Below, piece after piece: positions 26,554 to 35,106 of a DNA stretch of 64,000 nt. The DNA comes from Desmonostoc vinosum HA7617-LM4. GTDB lineage: Bacteria; Cyanobacteriota; Cyanobacteriia; Cyanobacteriales; Nostocaceae. The translations under genes were made by a program, and so were the position numbers. Positions within the stretch are counted from its first letter, which is position 1. Each line of letters opens with the position of its first letter. The stretch lies in contig JAHHHC010000001.1 in assembly GCA_019359515.1 (NCBI GenBank), positions 62,001-126,000 of the forward strand, in the 5' to 3' direction. The notes under the pieces are model-generated. The model searched no databases, was not told where the DNA came from, and worked only from the letters and a program-made list of their open reading frames with translations.

Positions 26554-27372
26554 TTACTGTTTTGTTGGCGCCAGCTTCACATTAGTAGCCAGACCAAATA
26601 CTTGCAGCAATTGAATCGTCATCCAAGTTAAATCAATTTCCCACCATTCCAGCCCGTGACGAGCTGAGTATTGATAAGCATGGTGGTTATTGTGCCAGCC
26701 TTCACCAAATACTAGTAAAGCTACCCACCAGCAGTTAGTTGATCTATCACCAGAATCATGGCTTTGATAGCCAAACTTATGAGTGGCGCTGTTCACCAAC
26801 CAAGTGCAGTGGTAAACCCAGACAATGCGAACAAAAATTCCCCAAACAACAAAAGGCCAACCGCCCAGAAATAAGAGTAATAAACCCAGGGCCACCTGGA
26901 TCAAAATGAAATATTTTTGTAAAAACTGATAAACTGGGTCTTCGGCAATATCTTTGGTAAAGCGAGGAATATCAGCTTGAGCCGGACATCGATAAATCAG
27001 CCAACCCATGTGACTCCACCAAAAGCCCTTGTTAGAGTCATGGGGATCGGGAGCAGTATCAGAATGTAAATGATGAATGCGATGTGTCCCTACCCACTCA
27101 ATTGGCCCTCCTTGACAGGCGAGAGTTCCGAAAAAAACTAGGATATACTCTAACCACTTGGGAGTTTGAAAACTGCGATGAGTGACAAGGCGGTGGAATC
27201 CCAGGGTGACACCTAAACCACCAGTTACCCAGTACAGCAGTAAAGCTACACCAACTGCCCTCCAGTTAAAGTTACCAGGGAAAAAAGCAAACAGAGCGCC
27301 GATGTGTAGACCAGCGAAAAACAGGGTATTAACCCAGTTAATTTGAGGTTTGGTTGAGGTAGCGATTGTCAT
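26554..27372 (-). CDS. desC: Acyl-lipid delta-9 desaturase DesC
   Basis: 272-aa delta-9 acyl-lipid desaturase (stearoyl-lipid 9-desaturase type). Histidine boxes are HRLVTH (GFHRLVTHRSFQ), HRIHH (GTHRIHHLHSDT) and HNNHH (EGWHNNHHAYQYSARHG). The start at the ATG at 27372 (MTIATSTKPQINW) is preferred over upstream in-frame codons that overlap the divergent gene. It is the first gene of the desC-desA-desB series and shares an 86-bp divergent promoter region with the PLP enzyme gene. Confidence 0.9.
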   Translation of the reverse strand: MTIATSTKPQINWVNTLFFAGLHIGALFAFFPGNFNWRAVGVALLLYWVTGGLGVTLGFHRLVTHRSFQTPKWLEYILVFFGTLACQGGPIEWVGTHRIHHLHSDTAPDPHDSNKGFWWSHMGWLIYRCPAQADIPRFTKDIAEDPVYQFLQKYFILIQVALGLLLLFLGGWPFVVWGIFVRIVWVYHCTWLVNSATHKFGYQSHDSGDRSTNCWWVALLVFGEGWHNNHHAYQYSARHGLEWWEIDLTWMTIQLLQVFGLATNVKLAPTKQ

Positions 27373-27458
27373 GCAGAAACCTGAATTGGAAGTGTTCAGC
27401 CGAAGAAAGCGAGATCCGAAAATCCGCATATCTATAATTTTTTGTAAACGAGGAAGTA

Positions 27459-28703
27459 ATGAACAGCTTGGAACAGCTGCTGCAAGCAGAACAGGCACTG
27501 TTAGAAATTTTTTCTGGAATTGACGCTCAGGTCAAGCGTAATCTTCAACGAGTGCTGGATGCTTTTCGACATCACCGTGTAGGCGCACACCATTTTGCGG
27601 GTGTATCTGGTTACGGTCATGATGATTTAGGACGAGAAACCTTAGATAAAGTTTTCGCCCAAGTGATGGGGGCCCAAGCCGCGGCAGTCCGTGTACAGTT
27701 TGTTTCAGGAACTCACGCGATCGCTTGTGCCTTATTTGGTGTACTCCGTCCTGGAGATGAGATGTTAGCAGTAGTAGGTTCTCCTTACGATACGCTAGAA
27801 GAAGTGATCGGTTTACGAGGTCAAGGTCAAGGCTCCCTTATCGAGTTTGGCATAAATTACCGCCAATTAGAGCTAACCCCCGAAGGAACTATCCATTGGC
27901 AAGCTTTAAGTAATAGCGTGGCTGATAACACACGTTTAGTGTTAATTCAACGCTCTTGTGGCTATTCTTGGCGTCCGGGCCTCTCAATTGCCGACATTGA
28001 AAAAATCATTCATATAGTTAAACAACAAAACCCCAACACAGTTTGCTTCGTAGATAACTGCTACGGCGAATTCATCGAAACCCAAGAACCCACTGCCATT
28101 GGTGCAGATTTAATCGCAGGGTCATTGATTAAAAATCCTGGGGGGACAATTGTCAACGCTGGTGGTTATATTGCCGGTCGTGCCGACTTAGTAGAAGCCG
28201 CCGCCTGTCGCTTGACTGCTCCTGGCATCGGTAGTTATGGTGGTGCTACTTTTGACCAAAATCGTCTGTTATTCCAAGGTTTATTTTTAGCACCCCAGAT
28301 GGTAGGAGAGGCGATGAAAGGGACTCATCTGACTGGTTACGTATTTGACAAACTTGGTTATCCAGTTAATCCTGCACCCCTAGCCCCCCGTCGAGATGTG
28401 ATTCAAGCTATTAAACTCGGTTCTGCTGCCAAGCTAATTGCCTTCTGTAAAGCCATACAACATAACTCTCCTATTGGTTCCTATCTTGACCCCGTTCCTG
28501 ATGAAATGCCGGGGTATGAGAGCCAAGTAGTGATGGCTGGAGGGACATTTATTGAGGGTAGTACCTTGGAGTTTTCAGCGGATGGGCCGTTGCGGGAACC
28601 TTATGTGGTTTATTGCCAGGGTGGGACTCATTGGACTCATGTGGCGATCGCTTTGGAGGCGGCGATCAAAGCAGTGGGTGGTGCTACAAATTACATGGGT
28701 TAG
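27459..28703 (+). CDS. Methionine gamma-lyase family PLP enzyme (YnbB-like)
   Basis: 414-aa fold-type I PLP protein of the family annotated as methionine gamma-lyase or aluminium resistance protein. FVSGTHAIACALFGVLRPGDE and RSCGYSWRPGLSIADIE are typical segments; SLIKNPGGTIVNAGGYIAG contains the probable PLP-binding Lys, and CFVDNCYGEF has the Asp contacting the pyridine ring. The C-terminus has YESQVVMAGGTFIEGSTLE. AGGAAG 3 nt before the ATG is a plausible ribosome-binding site. The physiological substrate is uncertain despite the family name. The stop lies 4 bp before a repeat-bounded cassette. Confidence 0.88.
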   Translation: MNSLEQLLQAEQALLEIFSGIDAQVKRNLQRVLDAFRHHRVGAHHFAGVSGYGHDDLGRETLDKVFAQVMGAQAAAVRVQFVSGTHAIACALFGVLRPGDEMLAVVGSPYDTLEEVIGLRGQGQGSLIEFGINYRQLELTPEGTIHWQALSNSVADNTRLVLIQRSCGYSWRPGLSIADIEKIIHIVKQQNPNTVCFVDNCYGEFIETQEPTAIGADLIAGSLIKNPGGTIVNAGGYIAGRADLVEAAACRLTAPGIGSYGGATFDQNRLLFQGLFLAPQMVGEAMKGTHLTGYVFDKLGYPVNPAPLAPRRDVIQAIKLGSAAKLIAFCKAIQHNSPIGSYLDPVPDEMPGYESQVVMAGGTFIEGSTLEFSADGPLREPYVVYCQGGTHWTHVAIALEAAIKAVGGATNYMG

Positions 28704-28707
28704 GATT

Positions 28708-29153
28708 GTCTCACGCAGAGGCGCAAAGACGCAGAGAGTTTATGATTGAGAATGAGATTTCGGGTGCTGTTGTGGATGCTGCTTATAAGGTTCACACGCA
28801 ATTGGGGCCTGGTTTGCTGGAATCGGTTTATGAAACAGTTATGGATTTTGAGTTACGGAGGCGAAAGCTACGGGTTAGAAGACAGGTAATGATTCCAGTG
28901 TTCTATGAGGGTGTACTTTTGGAAGAAGGCTTCCGTGCTGATTTGATTGTTGAAGATAGGGTAATTGTTGAACTCAAATCAGTAGAAGTTATTCATCCAG
29001 TACACAAAAAGCAGCTATTAACCTACCTACGCCTTGCTGATAAGCGAGTTGGATTGCTAATCAACTTCAACGTCTCGCTCATCAAAGACGGTATCTCGCG
29101 GGTAGTCAATAACCTCTAAATCCTCTCTGCGCCTCCGCGTCTCTGCGTGAGAC
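28708..29153. mobile_element. 446-bp inverted-repeat cassette carrying a GxxExxY gene
   Basis: A 31-bp repeat at 28708-28738 (begins GTCTCACGCAGAGGCGC) and its inverted copy at 29123-29153 match at 27 of 31 positions and enclose one complete gene. The left end is 4 bp after the preceding stop; the right end is 1 bp before the stop of the convergent bciB. The same repeat family occurs without a gene at 10590-10630 and, in part, at 56148-56170. No transposase is encoded, so mobility would be in trans or historical. Confidence 0.6.
28742..29119 (+). CDS. GxxExxY protein
   Basis: 125-aa protein of the GxxExxY family. LGPGLLESVYETVMDFELRR contains the name-giving motif, and FRADLIVEDRVIVELKSVE has the Asp and Glu-x-Lys of a PD-(D/E)xK nuclease-like core, followed by HKKQLLTYLRLADKRVGLLINFN. 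The start ATG at 28742 follows the repeat-derived sequence; upstream in-frame codons would only translate the repeat (HAEAQRRRE). No experimental function is firmly established. It is enclosed by inverted repeats, see the cassette entry. Confidence 0.88.
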   Translation: MIENEISGAVVDAAYKVHTQLGPGLLESVYETVMDFELRRRKLRVRRQVMIPVFYEGVLLEEGFRADLIVEDRVIVELKSVEVIHPVHKKQLLTYLRLADKRVGLLINFNVSLIKDGISRVVNNL

Positions 29154-29154
29154 A

Positions 29155-30354
29155 TCACTCCGGTAACTTATACTGCCCAACGATCCGCTTAGCATACTCC
29201 GGCACATGCGCCTCCAACTTTTGCGGATAATTCCGCTTTACATACAAATAATTGCGAGTAAAGTGAGAATCAATCGAAAATCGCCCATACTCCAACCCTT
29301 TAGGGCCAATCCTTTCAATCACAACACCCATCAATTTTGCAGCCCACATCGGCAAAGTCACGCCCCGATCATAAGCAGGAATACTTTGTTGTACAGCCTC
29401 TTTGCGATCGCCTTTAGACATCACAGGCTGGGTATCTAACTGCCCTTTCACCAAATCAAGCATTTCCTGGCCTGTATCATTTCTCACCACAATCCATTGC
29501 CAACCAAAAGGTGCGCCCATGTAACCCACAACTAAATCTGCTAATGAGTTGACGTAATCAAAACAACTCATACAAGAAGGGGCGAAGACATCTTTGAGTT
29601 GATTGGTTTTCAAACCAAAGAAAGGTACGGTTTCTGTTGAACCATCCTCATGTTTGAAGTGAACTCGGAAGTCTTGCATGAACTCATAATGTACTACTGT
29701 GCTAGGCGAACGACTAGTGGTTTCTAAGAATTTTTGCAGTCCAGCGCGGTTGACATTATCTACACAAGGCGTGCCTAAGACATACAATTTCTCTAAACCC
29801 AGTTGTTTTTCTACGGCTCGTAATGCCTGAATTTGGCAACCAACACCTATCACTAATAAGCGCTTCATTCCCGATGTTTCTATCTGTTCGAGTACGGAAA
29901 GGTTGGGTGACAGTGTTGGTTTGTTTACCCTGGCTGCAAGTATTTCTTCTGGGGTACGGGCAATTACTGGTCTAGGTTGAAAGCGGTCTTCTTTGGTGTT
30001 TTGTACACAAACAACTCCTTCTACTAAGCCACGATTCAGCATTTCAATGGCGATAGTACTAACAATCCCTGTCCATTGGGCACCAGGAATCGGCTGCTGT
30101 TTGCGTGCTGCTATCATGTCTTGATGAACACCAAAGTACAGTTCATCGGCATTGTCGAGATGACGCGATCGCTTATGTGCTTGTTCTTCAAGTTCGCTTA
30201 TCTGCTGGTTAAGAAAGGCGCAAGCTTCCTTGACATAGTGTATATAATATGTATCACACAGTCCGCACTCGCTACACAGTTCTTTGGCAGGGCGACGACT
30301 GGTAGGTTTTAAAGCTTTGGCTTTTTTATGCTTGCTAGAATTAACTGAGGTCAT
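29155..30354 (-). CDS. bciB: Ferredoxin-dependent divinyl chlorophyllide 8-vinyl reductase, BciB type
   Basis: 399-aa member of the coenzyme F420 hydrogenase/dehydrogenase beta-subunit family, in the cyanobacterial clade that reduces the 8-vinyl group of divinyl (proto)chlorophyllide during chlorophyll a synthesis. It has CSECGLC near residue 28 and further Cys in VIGVGCQI, GTPCVDN and PSCMSCFDY, ligands for Fe-S clusters, plus an FAD-binding region. The related 7-hydroxymethyl chlorophyll a reductase is a possible alternative, but length and the cyanobacterial context favour BciB. It is convergent with the PLP enzyme gene, with the GxxExxY cassette between them. Confidence 0.82.
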   Translation of the reverse strand: MTSVNSSKHKKAKALKPTSRRPAKELCSECGLCDTYYIHYVKEACAFLNQQISELEEQAHKRSRHLDNADELYFGVHQDMIAARKQQPIPGAQWTGIVSTIAIEMLNRGLVEGVVCVQNTKEDRFQPRPVIARTPEEILAARVNKPTLSPNLSVLEQIETSGMKRLLVIGVGCQIQALRAVEKQLGLEKLYVLGTPCVDNVNRAGLQKFLETTSRSPSTVVHYEFMQDFRVHFKHEDGSTETVPFFGLKTNQLKDVFAPSCMSCFDYVNSLADLVVGYMGAPFGWQWIVVRNDTGQEMLDLVKGQLDTQPVMSKGDRKEAVQQSIPAYDRGVTLPMWAAKLMGVVIERIGPKGLEYGRFSIDSHFTRNYLYVKRNYPQKLEAHVPEYAKRIVGQYKLPE

Positions 30355-30409
30355 AATAAATTATTTATCTTATTCAGGCACAGCTTTTACTACAATACCG
30401 CCATAGGTT

Positions 30410-30526
30410 ATGAACTTCACAATAGAGATTGAGCAAGAAGAGGATGGACGCTTTCTAGCTGAAGTGATCGATTTTCCCGGCGTGCTGGCTTATGGACAGA
30501 CACCAGAAGAAGCAGTTGCTAGTTAG
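30410..30526 (+). pseudogene. Truncated HicB-type antitoxin
   Basis: A 38-codon frame from the ATG at 30410: NFTIEIEQEEDGRFLAEVID then FPGVLAYGQTPEEAVAS and a TAG stop. This is the N-terminal half of HicB-like antitoxins (partial RNase H fold, with the characteristic PGV...GxTxEEA). Complete members continue for another 30 or more residues, and no hicA toxin gene is adjacent. It is most likely a relic. Confidence 0.7.
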
Positions 30527-31076
30527 CGCAAAATACACAGCAATTACCTCATCTTACGCCTGTATAATTTGTTTTTTTGATTTTTATCCCGCCATTAGGA
30601 TAATACATACAACTCTTTGGAAGTATTGACATCTGAAGTTTTCCAACATTTATATTGCATATTCTGAAAAAACGTTATAAATTATTAAGTTATAGGGGAA
30701 TAATTTAACTTCTAGTGTCAAATCTGAGTAAACATACTGTCAGCATTTGTAACTTCACACAAATCTTAAACAGCGCTCAAGATGTGTTTTTGTTTGGTGA
30801 AGCAAAGATTTAGGTCATGTAAACGGAACCACTAACAATCTAAAAATGTATCTAGTGGGCTGTTGTTAGCAACTATATCAGCGCTTGAGGCGAAAAAATA
30901 TAAATATAACTCGCCAAAAAGCCATTAATTAAGTTTCATAAAAATTACAGCTTTGGCTGTTGTTGATAGACTGATTTTTTGCATATAGTTTACTATTCAA
31001 AAAATCGTCATTTTTTTGATGAAAATAATCAAAGAAGGTGCATCTCACACAAAATCACGACCTAAATGGAGTTATT
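30527..31076. other. Upstream region of the invertase gene
   Basis: 550 bp, AT-rich, after the HicB relic. No gene, repeat or exact GTAN8TAC NtcA site was found. The first 60 bp may be the decayed 3' part of the hicB homologue. The promoter of the invertase gene presumably lies here. Confidence 0.45.
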
Positions 31077-32531
31077 ATGGCAATGCAAGTAGAAAAATTA
31101 GAAGCTACTGAAAATGTAGAAGAAATTGCCTGGAAAGCACTAGAAAATTCTATCCTTTATTATCAAGGGCGTCCAGTTGGTACAGTAGCTGCCTATGATG
31201 GATCACAAGAAGCACTAAATTATGACCAATGTTTTATTCGAGATTTTGTCTCTTCAGCCTTAATTTTCTTAATCAAAGGCAGAACAGATATTGTTCGTAA
31301 TTTCCTAGAAGAAACTCTCAAGTTACAACCTAAAGAAAGAGCATTAGATGCCTATAAACCTGGAAGAGGTTTGATACCAGCCAGCTTTAAAGTTATCTCA
31401 AATAACGGGGAAGAATATTTAGAAGCAGACTTTGGGGAACATGCGATCGCCAGAGTCACACCAGTCGATTCTTGCCTGTGGTGGATAATATTATTACGCG
31501 CTTATATAGTTGCTACTAAAGATTATTCCATAGCTTATCAACCTGAATTTCAAAACGGTATCAGGTTAATTATGGAAATCTGTCTAGCTAATCGTTTTGA
31601 TATGTACCCAACGCTATTAGTTCCAGACGGCGCTTGTATGATTGACCGCCGTATGGGTATATATGGTCATCCCCTAGAAATTCAAGTGCTATTTTACACG
31701 GCATTACGTGCGGCTCGTGAATTGCTAATTTGCAAAGGCAATCAAGATATTGTTGCAGCTATAGATAATCGTTTACCTCTTTTATGCGCTCATATTCGCC
31801 AGCATTATTGGATAGATATTAATCGTCTAAATGCAATTTATCGCTTCAAAAGCGAAGAATATGGCAAGGCCGCTGTGAATTTATTCAATATATATGTAGA
31901 TTCTGTGCCCTATTATGAATTAGACAAGTGGCTAACAAAAAAAGGTGGTTATTTAGCCGGTAATGTTGGCCCATCGCAGCTAGATACTCGTTTCTTTTCG
32001 CTAGGAAACTTGATGGCGATTATTTCAGATCTCGCTACTGAAGAACAGTCACAAGCGATCATGAATCTCATCGAAGAACGATGGGATGATTTAGTGGGAG
32101 ACATGCCGATGAAAATCTGTTTCCCAGCTTTGGAACATGAAGAATACAGAATTGTCACCGGCTGTGATCCGAAAAATATTCCCTGGTCATATCATAATGC
32201 TGGTAGCTGGCCTGTCTTAATGTGGATGTTAGCAGCGACAGCTTTAAAAACAGGCAAAACAAGTATGGCGAAAAGGGCAATTGAAATCGCTCAATCACGT
32301 CTGTGTGAAGATGAATGGCCAGAATATTATGATGGTAAGAAGGGGCGATTGATTGGTAAACAAGCTAGAAAATACCAAACATGGACAATTGCCGGGTTCC
32401 TGTTAGCTAAGGAACTGATGGATAACCCCGATTATTTACCACTAATCAGCTTTGGAAAATTACCACCAGAAGTAGTTTCTAGGGCTTGTGAGTTTGAAAT
32501 CGCCAGCGTCGATAATTATATACCTCGGTAA
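31077..32531 (+). CDS. GH100 alkaline/neutral invertase
   Basis: 484-aa glycoside hydrolase family 100 enzyme that hydrolyses sucrose in the cytoplasm. Motifs include [14 protein letters not shown] near residue 50 (with the family Asp), [31 protein letters not shown], and [22 protein letters not shown] at the C-terminus. The ATG at 31077 ([10 protein letters not shown]) has GGAG 5 nt upstream and is preferred to the ATG at 31038. Anabaena has two such enzymes, InvA and InvB, of which InvB is needed for diazotrophic growth; which one this is cannot be settled from the sequence alone. A terminator follows at 32578. Confidence 0.9.
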   Translation: MAMQVEKLEATENVEEIAWKALENSILYYQGRPVGTVAAYDGSQEALNYDQCFIRDFVSSALIFLIKGRTDIVRNFLEETLKLQPKERALDAYKPGRGLIPASFKVISNNGEEYLEADFGEHAIARVTPVDSCLWWIILLRAYIVATKDYSIAYQPEFQNGIRLIMEICLANRFDMYPTLLVPDGACMIDRRMGIYGHPLEIQVLFYTALRAARELLICKGNQDIVAAIDNRLPLLCAHIRQHYWIDINRLNAIYRFKSEEYGKAAVNLFNIYVDSVPYYELDKWLTKKGGYLAGNVGPSQLDTRFFSLGNLMAIISDLATEEQSQAIMNLIEERWDDLVGDMPMKICFPALEHEEYRIVTGCDPKNIPWSYHNAGSWPVLMWMLAATALKTGKTSMAKRAIEIAQSRLCEDEWPEYYDGKKGRLIGKQARKYQTWTIAGFLLAKELMDNPDYLPLISFGKLPPEVVSRACEFEIASVDNYIPR

Positions 32532-32577
32532 ATCTGTTAAAGTAAGACGATTCCTCAGAGAAAAATTTGTTTGGGCG

Positions 32578-32604
32578 GCCCCTTGGAATTACAAGGGGCT
32601 TTTA
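32578..32604 (+). terminator. Intrinsic terminator after the invertase gene
   Basis: GCCCCTTG (32578-32585) pairs with CAAGGGGC (32592-32599) around a 6-nt loop and is followed by TTTTAG. It separates the invertase gene from rsmB, whose ATG lies 10 bp further on. Confidence 0.85.
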
Positions 32605-32614
32605 GTATGATTCC

Positions 32615-33967
32615 ATGATCAATAGCCGTCAACTAGCTTTTATCGTCTTGCGAGATGTTCACAAAGGGGCTTATGCTGATGTTGCCCTTGATAGAGTGCT
32701 GCAAAAAGTTAATTTGCCCGATCGCGATCGCCGTTTGGTGACAGAGTTAGTTTATGGCAGTGTCAGAAGGCAACGCACCCTTGACGCCATTATTGACCAA
32801 CTCGCTAAAAAGAAATCTCATCAACAACCCAAAGACCTCCGCACTATCTTACATCTGGGCTTCTATCAATTACGTTACCAAGAGCGTATCCCCTCCTCGG
32901 CGGCTGTAAATACAACTGTCCAACTCGCTAAAGAAAACGGTTTCTCTGGACTTACGGGTTTTGTGAATGGTCTGTTACGACAGTACATACGTCTGGCAGA
33001 GGAAAAACAAGCAGATCCATTACAATTGCCAGAAAATCCAGTAACACGCTTGGGTATTTTACACAGCTTTCCTGACTGGATTATTCAAATTTGGTGGGAA
33101 CAGATAGGTTCAACCCAAACAGAACAATTATCTGAATGGATGAACCAATCACCAACAATTGACTTGCGGGTTAACCCGCTTCGCACATCAATTGAGACAG
33201 CTGAGGCGGCGTTGCAAGCCGCTGGTGTTTTGGTAAGGCGTGTTCCTCATTTACCCCAAGCTTTAAGATTGATTGGTAGCACTGGGTCAATTCAAAATTT
33301 ACCCGGTTTTAGTGAAGGTTGGTGGACTGTACAAGATAGTAGTGCCCAATTAGTTGGTCATTTGCTTGACCCACAACCAGGTGAAGTGATTATTGATGCC
33401 TGTGCTGCACCAGGGGGAAAAACTACTCACATCGCTGAGTTAATGCAAGACCAAGGTAAAATATGGGCCTGCGATCGCACTCCATCTCGGCTGCGTAAAC
33501 TCCAAGAAAATGTTCAAAGGCTGAATCTACAATCTGTGCAAATTTGCACTGGCGACAGTCGCCACTTTACCCAATTCCAAAATATCGCAGACCGCGTACT
33601 GTTAGATGCCCCCTGTTCTGGTTTAGGAACGCTACACCGTCATGCAGATGCTCGTTGGCGTCAAACACCAGAATCTATCCAGGAACTCTCAATCCTTCAA
33701 AAACAGTTAATATCACATACATCAACTTTTGTCAAGGCTGGTGGTATCTTAGTTTATGCCACTTGTACACTGCATCCAGCAGAAAACGCAGAAGTAATTT
33801 CAGCATTTTTAGCAGAGTATCCTAATTGGCAAATAGAGCCACCCAAAGCTGATTCAACCACTTACAGCTATTTTCAGTTTCCAGGCTGGCTGCAAGTTTG
33901 GCCCCATCAACAGGACATGGATGGCTTTTTCATGGTGCGCTTAAGAAAAACCAACGATTCCGAATGA
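32615..33967 (+). CDS. rsmB: 16S rRNA (cytosine-967) C5-methyltransferase RsmB
   Basis: 450-aa RNA m5C methyltransferase. An N-terminal NusB-like domain (about residues 1-140, SRQLAFIVLRDVHKGAYAD ... LVYGSVRRQRTLD) precedes a Rossmann SAM-binding domain with DACAAPGGKTTHIAEL. The two catalytic motifs are DAPCSGLGTLHRHADARW and YATCTLHPAENAEV; the second Cys is the nucleophile. Length and domain order are standard. It modifies C967 of 16S rRNA (E. coli numbering). A terminator lies just upstream of the ATG, so the promoter may overlap it or read-through may occur. Confidence 0.92.
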   Translation: MINSRQLAFIVLRDVHKGAYADVALDRVLQKVNLPDRDRRLVTELVYGSVRRQRTLDAIIDQLAKKKSHQQPKDLRTILHLGFYQLRYQERIPSSAAVNTTVQLAKENGFSGLTGFVNGLLRQYIRLAEEKQADPLQLPENPVTRLGILHSFPDWIIQIWWEQIGSTQTEQLSEWMNQSPTIDLRVNPLRTSIETAEAALQAAGVLVRRVPHLPQALRLIGSTGSIQNLPGFSEGWWTVQDSSAQLVGHLLDPQPGEVIIDACAAPGGKTTHIAELMQDQGKIWACDRTPSRLRKLQENVQRLNLQSVQICTGDSRHFTQFQNIADRVLLDAPCSGLGTLHRHADARWRQTPESIQELSILQKQLISHTSTFVKAGGILVYATCTLHPAENAEVISAFLAEYPNWQIEPPKADSTTYSYFQFPGWLQVWPHQQDMDGFFMVRLRKTNDSE

Positions 33968-34024
33968 ATACTGTTTGAGATTGTACGATTTGATGGAGGC
34001 CCGAATCTCCTAGAGGAGGCAGCA

Positions 34025-34447
34025 ATGGTTACTCATTCCAATGTCAAAAATTTAGTTAAAATCCTGATTGGTGCTGCTTGGATTGATGGAAGAATCCAGC
34101 CAGAAGAGCGGCAATACCTACGTGAAATAGCTCAAGCCAAAGGTTTGGCTAGCGATCCAGACATTAAGCCGTGGCTCTACGAATTAGTTCCCGTACAGCC
34201 ACAAGAATGCTATGAGTGGGTGAAGGAGTATTTAGGCGATCGCCCTAGTTTGGAAGATTGCGAAAACTTGATTGAAGCTATCAGTGGGTTAATTTATAGC
34301 GATGGTGAGGTTGCAACTGAAGAAGCAAGACTTCTAACCAAGTTACAAGATATTACCAAGCCGAATGAGTCTAATCAACCAGCACATACTTTGCTTCTTA
34401 AACAAATCCAAAAGCTGTACCGTCGTTGGGTTGAAGTTCAAAATTAA
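34025..34447 (+). CDS. TerB-like protein
   Basis: 140-aa protein with a TerB/DjlA-like all-helical domain. ILIGAAWIDGRIQPEERQYL and LIYSDGEVATEEARLL are the two conserved acidic Asp-Gly turns of the fold, a probable metal-binding module. It has no signal peptide. The ATG at 34025 has an excellent GAGGAGG ribosome-binding site 8 nt upstream. It lies 57 bp after rsmB on the same strand and may be cotranscribed. Despite the family name, no other tellurite-resistance gene is present, so a role in resistance should not be assumed. Confidence 0.85.
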   Translation: MVTHSNVKNLVKILIGAAWIDGRIQPEERQYLREIAQAKGLASDPDIKPWLYELVPVQPQECYEWVKEYLGDRPSLEDCENLIEAISGLIYSDGEVATEEARLLTKLQDITKPNESNQPAHTLLLKQIQKLYRRWVEVQN

Positions 34448-34499
34448 TTTTAGTCAGAAGTCCAGAGTCAAAAGTCCATAAGTGTTTGATTATTGAACG

Positions 34500-34714
34500 C
34501 CAGTTGCTCATGCTTATAATGAGCCTCTGCTCGACTAGGGTTTCCTAGCAGACACCCGGAGGGTAGCGTGGCAACCCTCTTGGCGCAGTCTTTCCCTCAA
34601 GGGAAAGACTGCGCTGACTCCTCTTGACTCTTAAACACCAGTCGCTCATGTGGGAAACCCCTTAGCGTTAGCCTCTCCTTATAGGAGAAGACCGCGCTGG
34701 CTCCCCTTAACTCA
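34500..34714. repeat. Dispersed repeat element with a perfect 15-bp hairpin
   Basis: The region contains GCGCAGTCTTTCCCT (34583-34597) and its exact complement (34600-34614) around CA. Flanking sequence repeats related phrases (GGGAAACCCC, AGGAGAAGACCGCGCTGGCTCC). It occupies the convergent space between the TerB-like gene and the psb35-like gene. It could also terminate transcription from both sides, but it lacks a clear T-run. Confidence 0.65.
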
Positions 34715-34942
34715 TTAAGACTTCGGTTCACCCAGACCCGGAGTTTCTTCTTTTTCAATTTTAGGTACAAAATCAGGACGCTCTTTGCTTTCCCAACCCG
34801 CAGGGCGTTTGGAGTTGTACCAAGCAATCGAGCCAATGGTGACAGCAGCAATAAAGCCAACAACGTACACCAAAGTAAAAGCCAAAGGAAATTGACCACC
34901 GCCTGTGGCAACAGAATCAGCTGCTTGCATCAATACATGCAT
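34715..34942 (-). CDS. Small single-helix membrane protein, Psb35-like
   Basis: 75 aa with one transmembrane helix (FPLAFTLVYVVGFIAAVTIG) followed by SIAWYNSKRPAGWESKERPDFVP and an acidic C-terminal tail. It resembles the cyanobacterial family named photosystem II assembly protein Psb35 (Synechocystis Ssl2148), but I assign this from memory of sequence type only. GAGGAG lies 10 nt upstream of the ATG at 34942. Expected location is the thylakoid membrane. A second in-frame ATG (34930) is possible. Confidence 0.6.
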   Translation of the reverse strand: MHVLMQAADSVATGGGQFPLAFTLVYVVGFIAAVTIGSIAWYNSKRPAGWESKERPDFVPKIEKEETPGLGEPKS

Positions 34943-35106
34943 GAGTATATTCTCCTCATTTAGGTAACACTACTTAACACACTATAGAATGAGCGTATCA
35001 CCTAACATCCCCCTGTAGTTGAGCAAGTTGATATTCGTTGGGAGTAGGAAATGGGGAATTGTTTATTCTCCACGTTTTTGCGTCCCCACCTCCCCAATCC
35101 CTCATC

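Noticed and set aside
34025-34447. Tellurite-resistance operon
   Set aside because: Only the TerB-like fold is present; neighbours are rsmB and a photosystem-type small protein.
34597-34911. 104-codon minus-strand open frame overlapping the Psb35-like gene
   Set aside because: It runs in another frame over the small membrane protein gene and into a repeat element; no conserved features.
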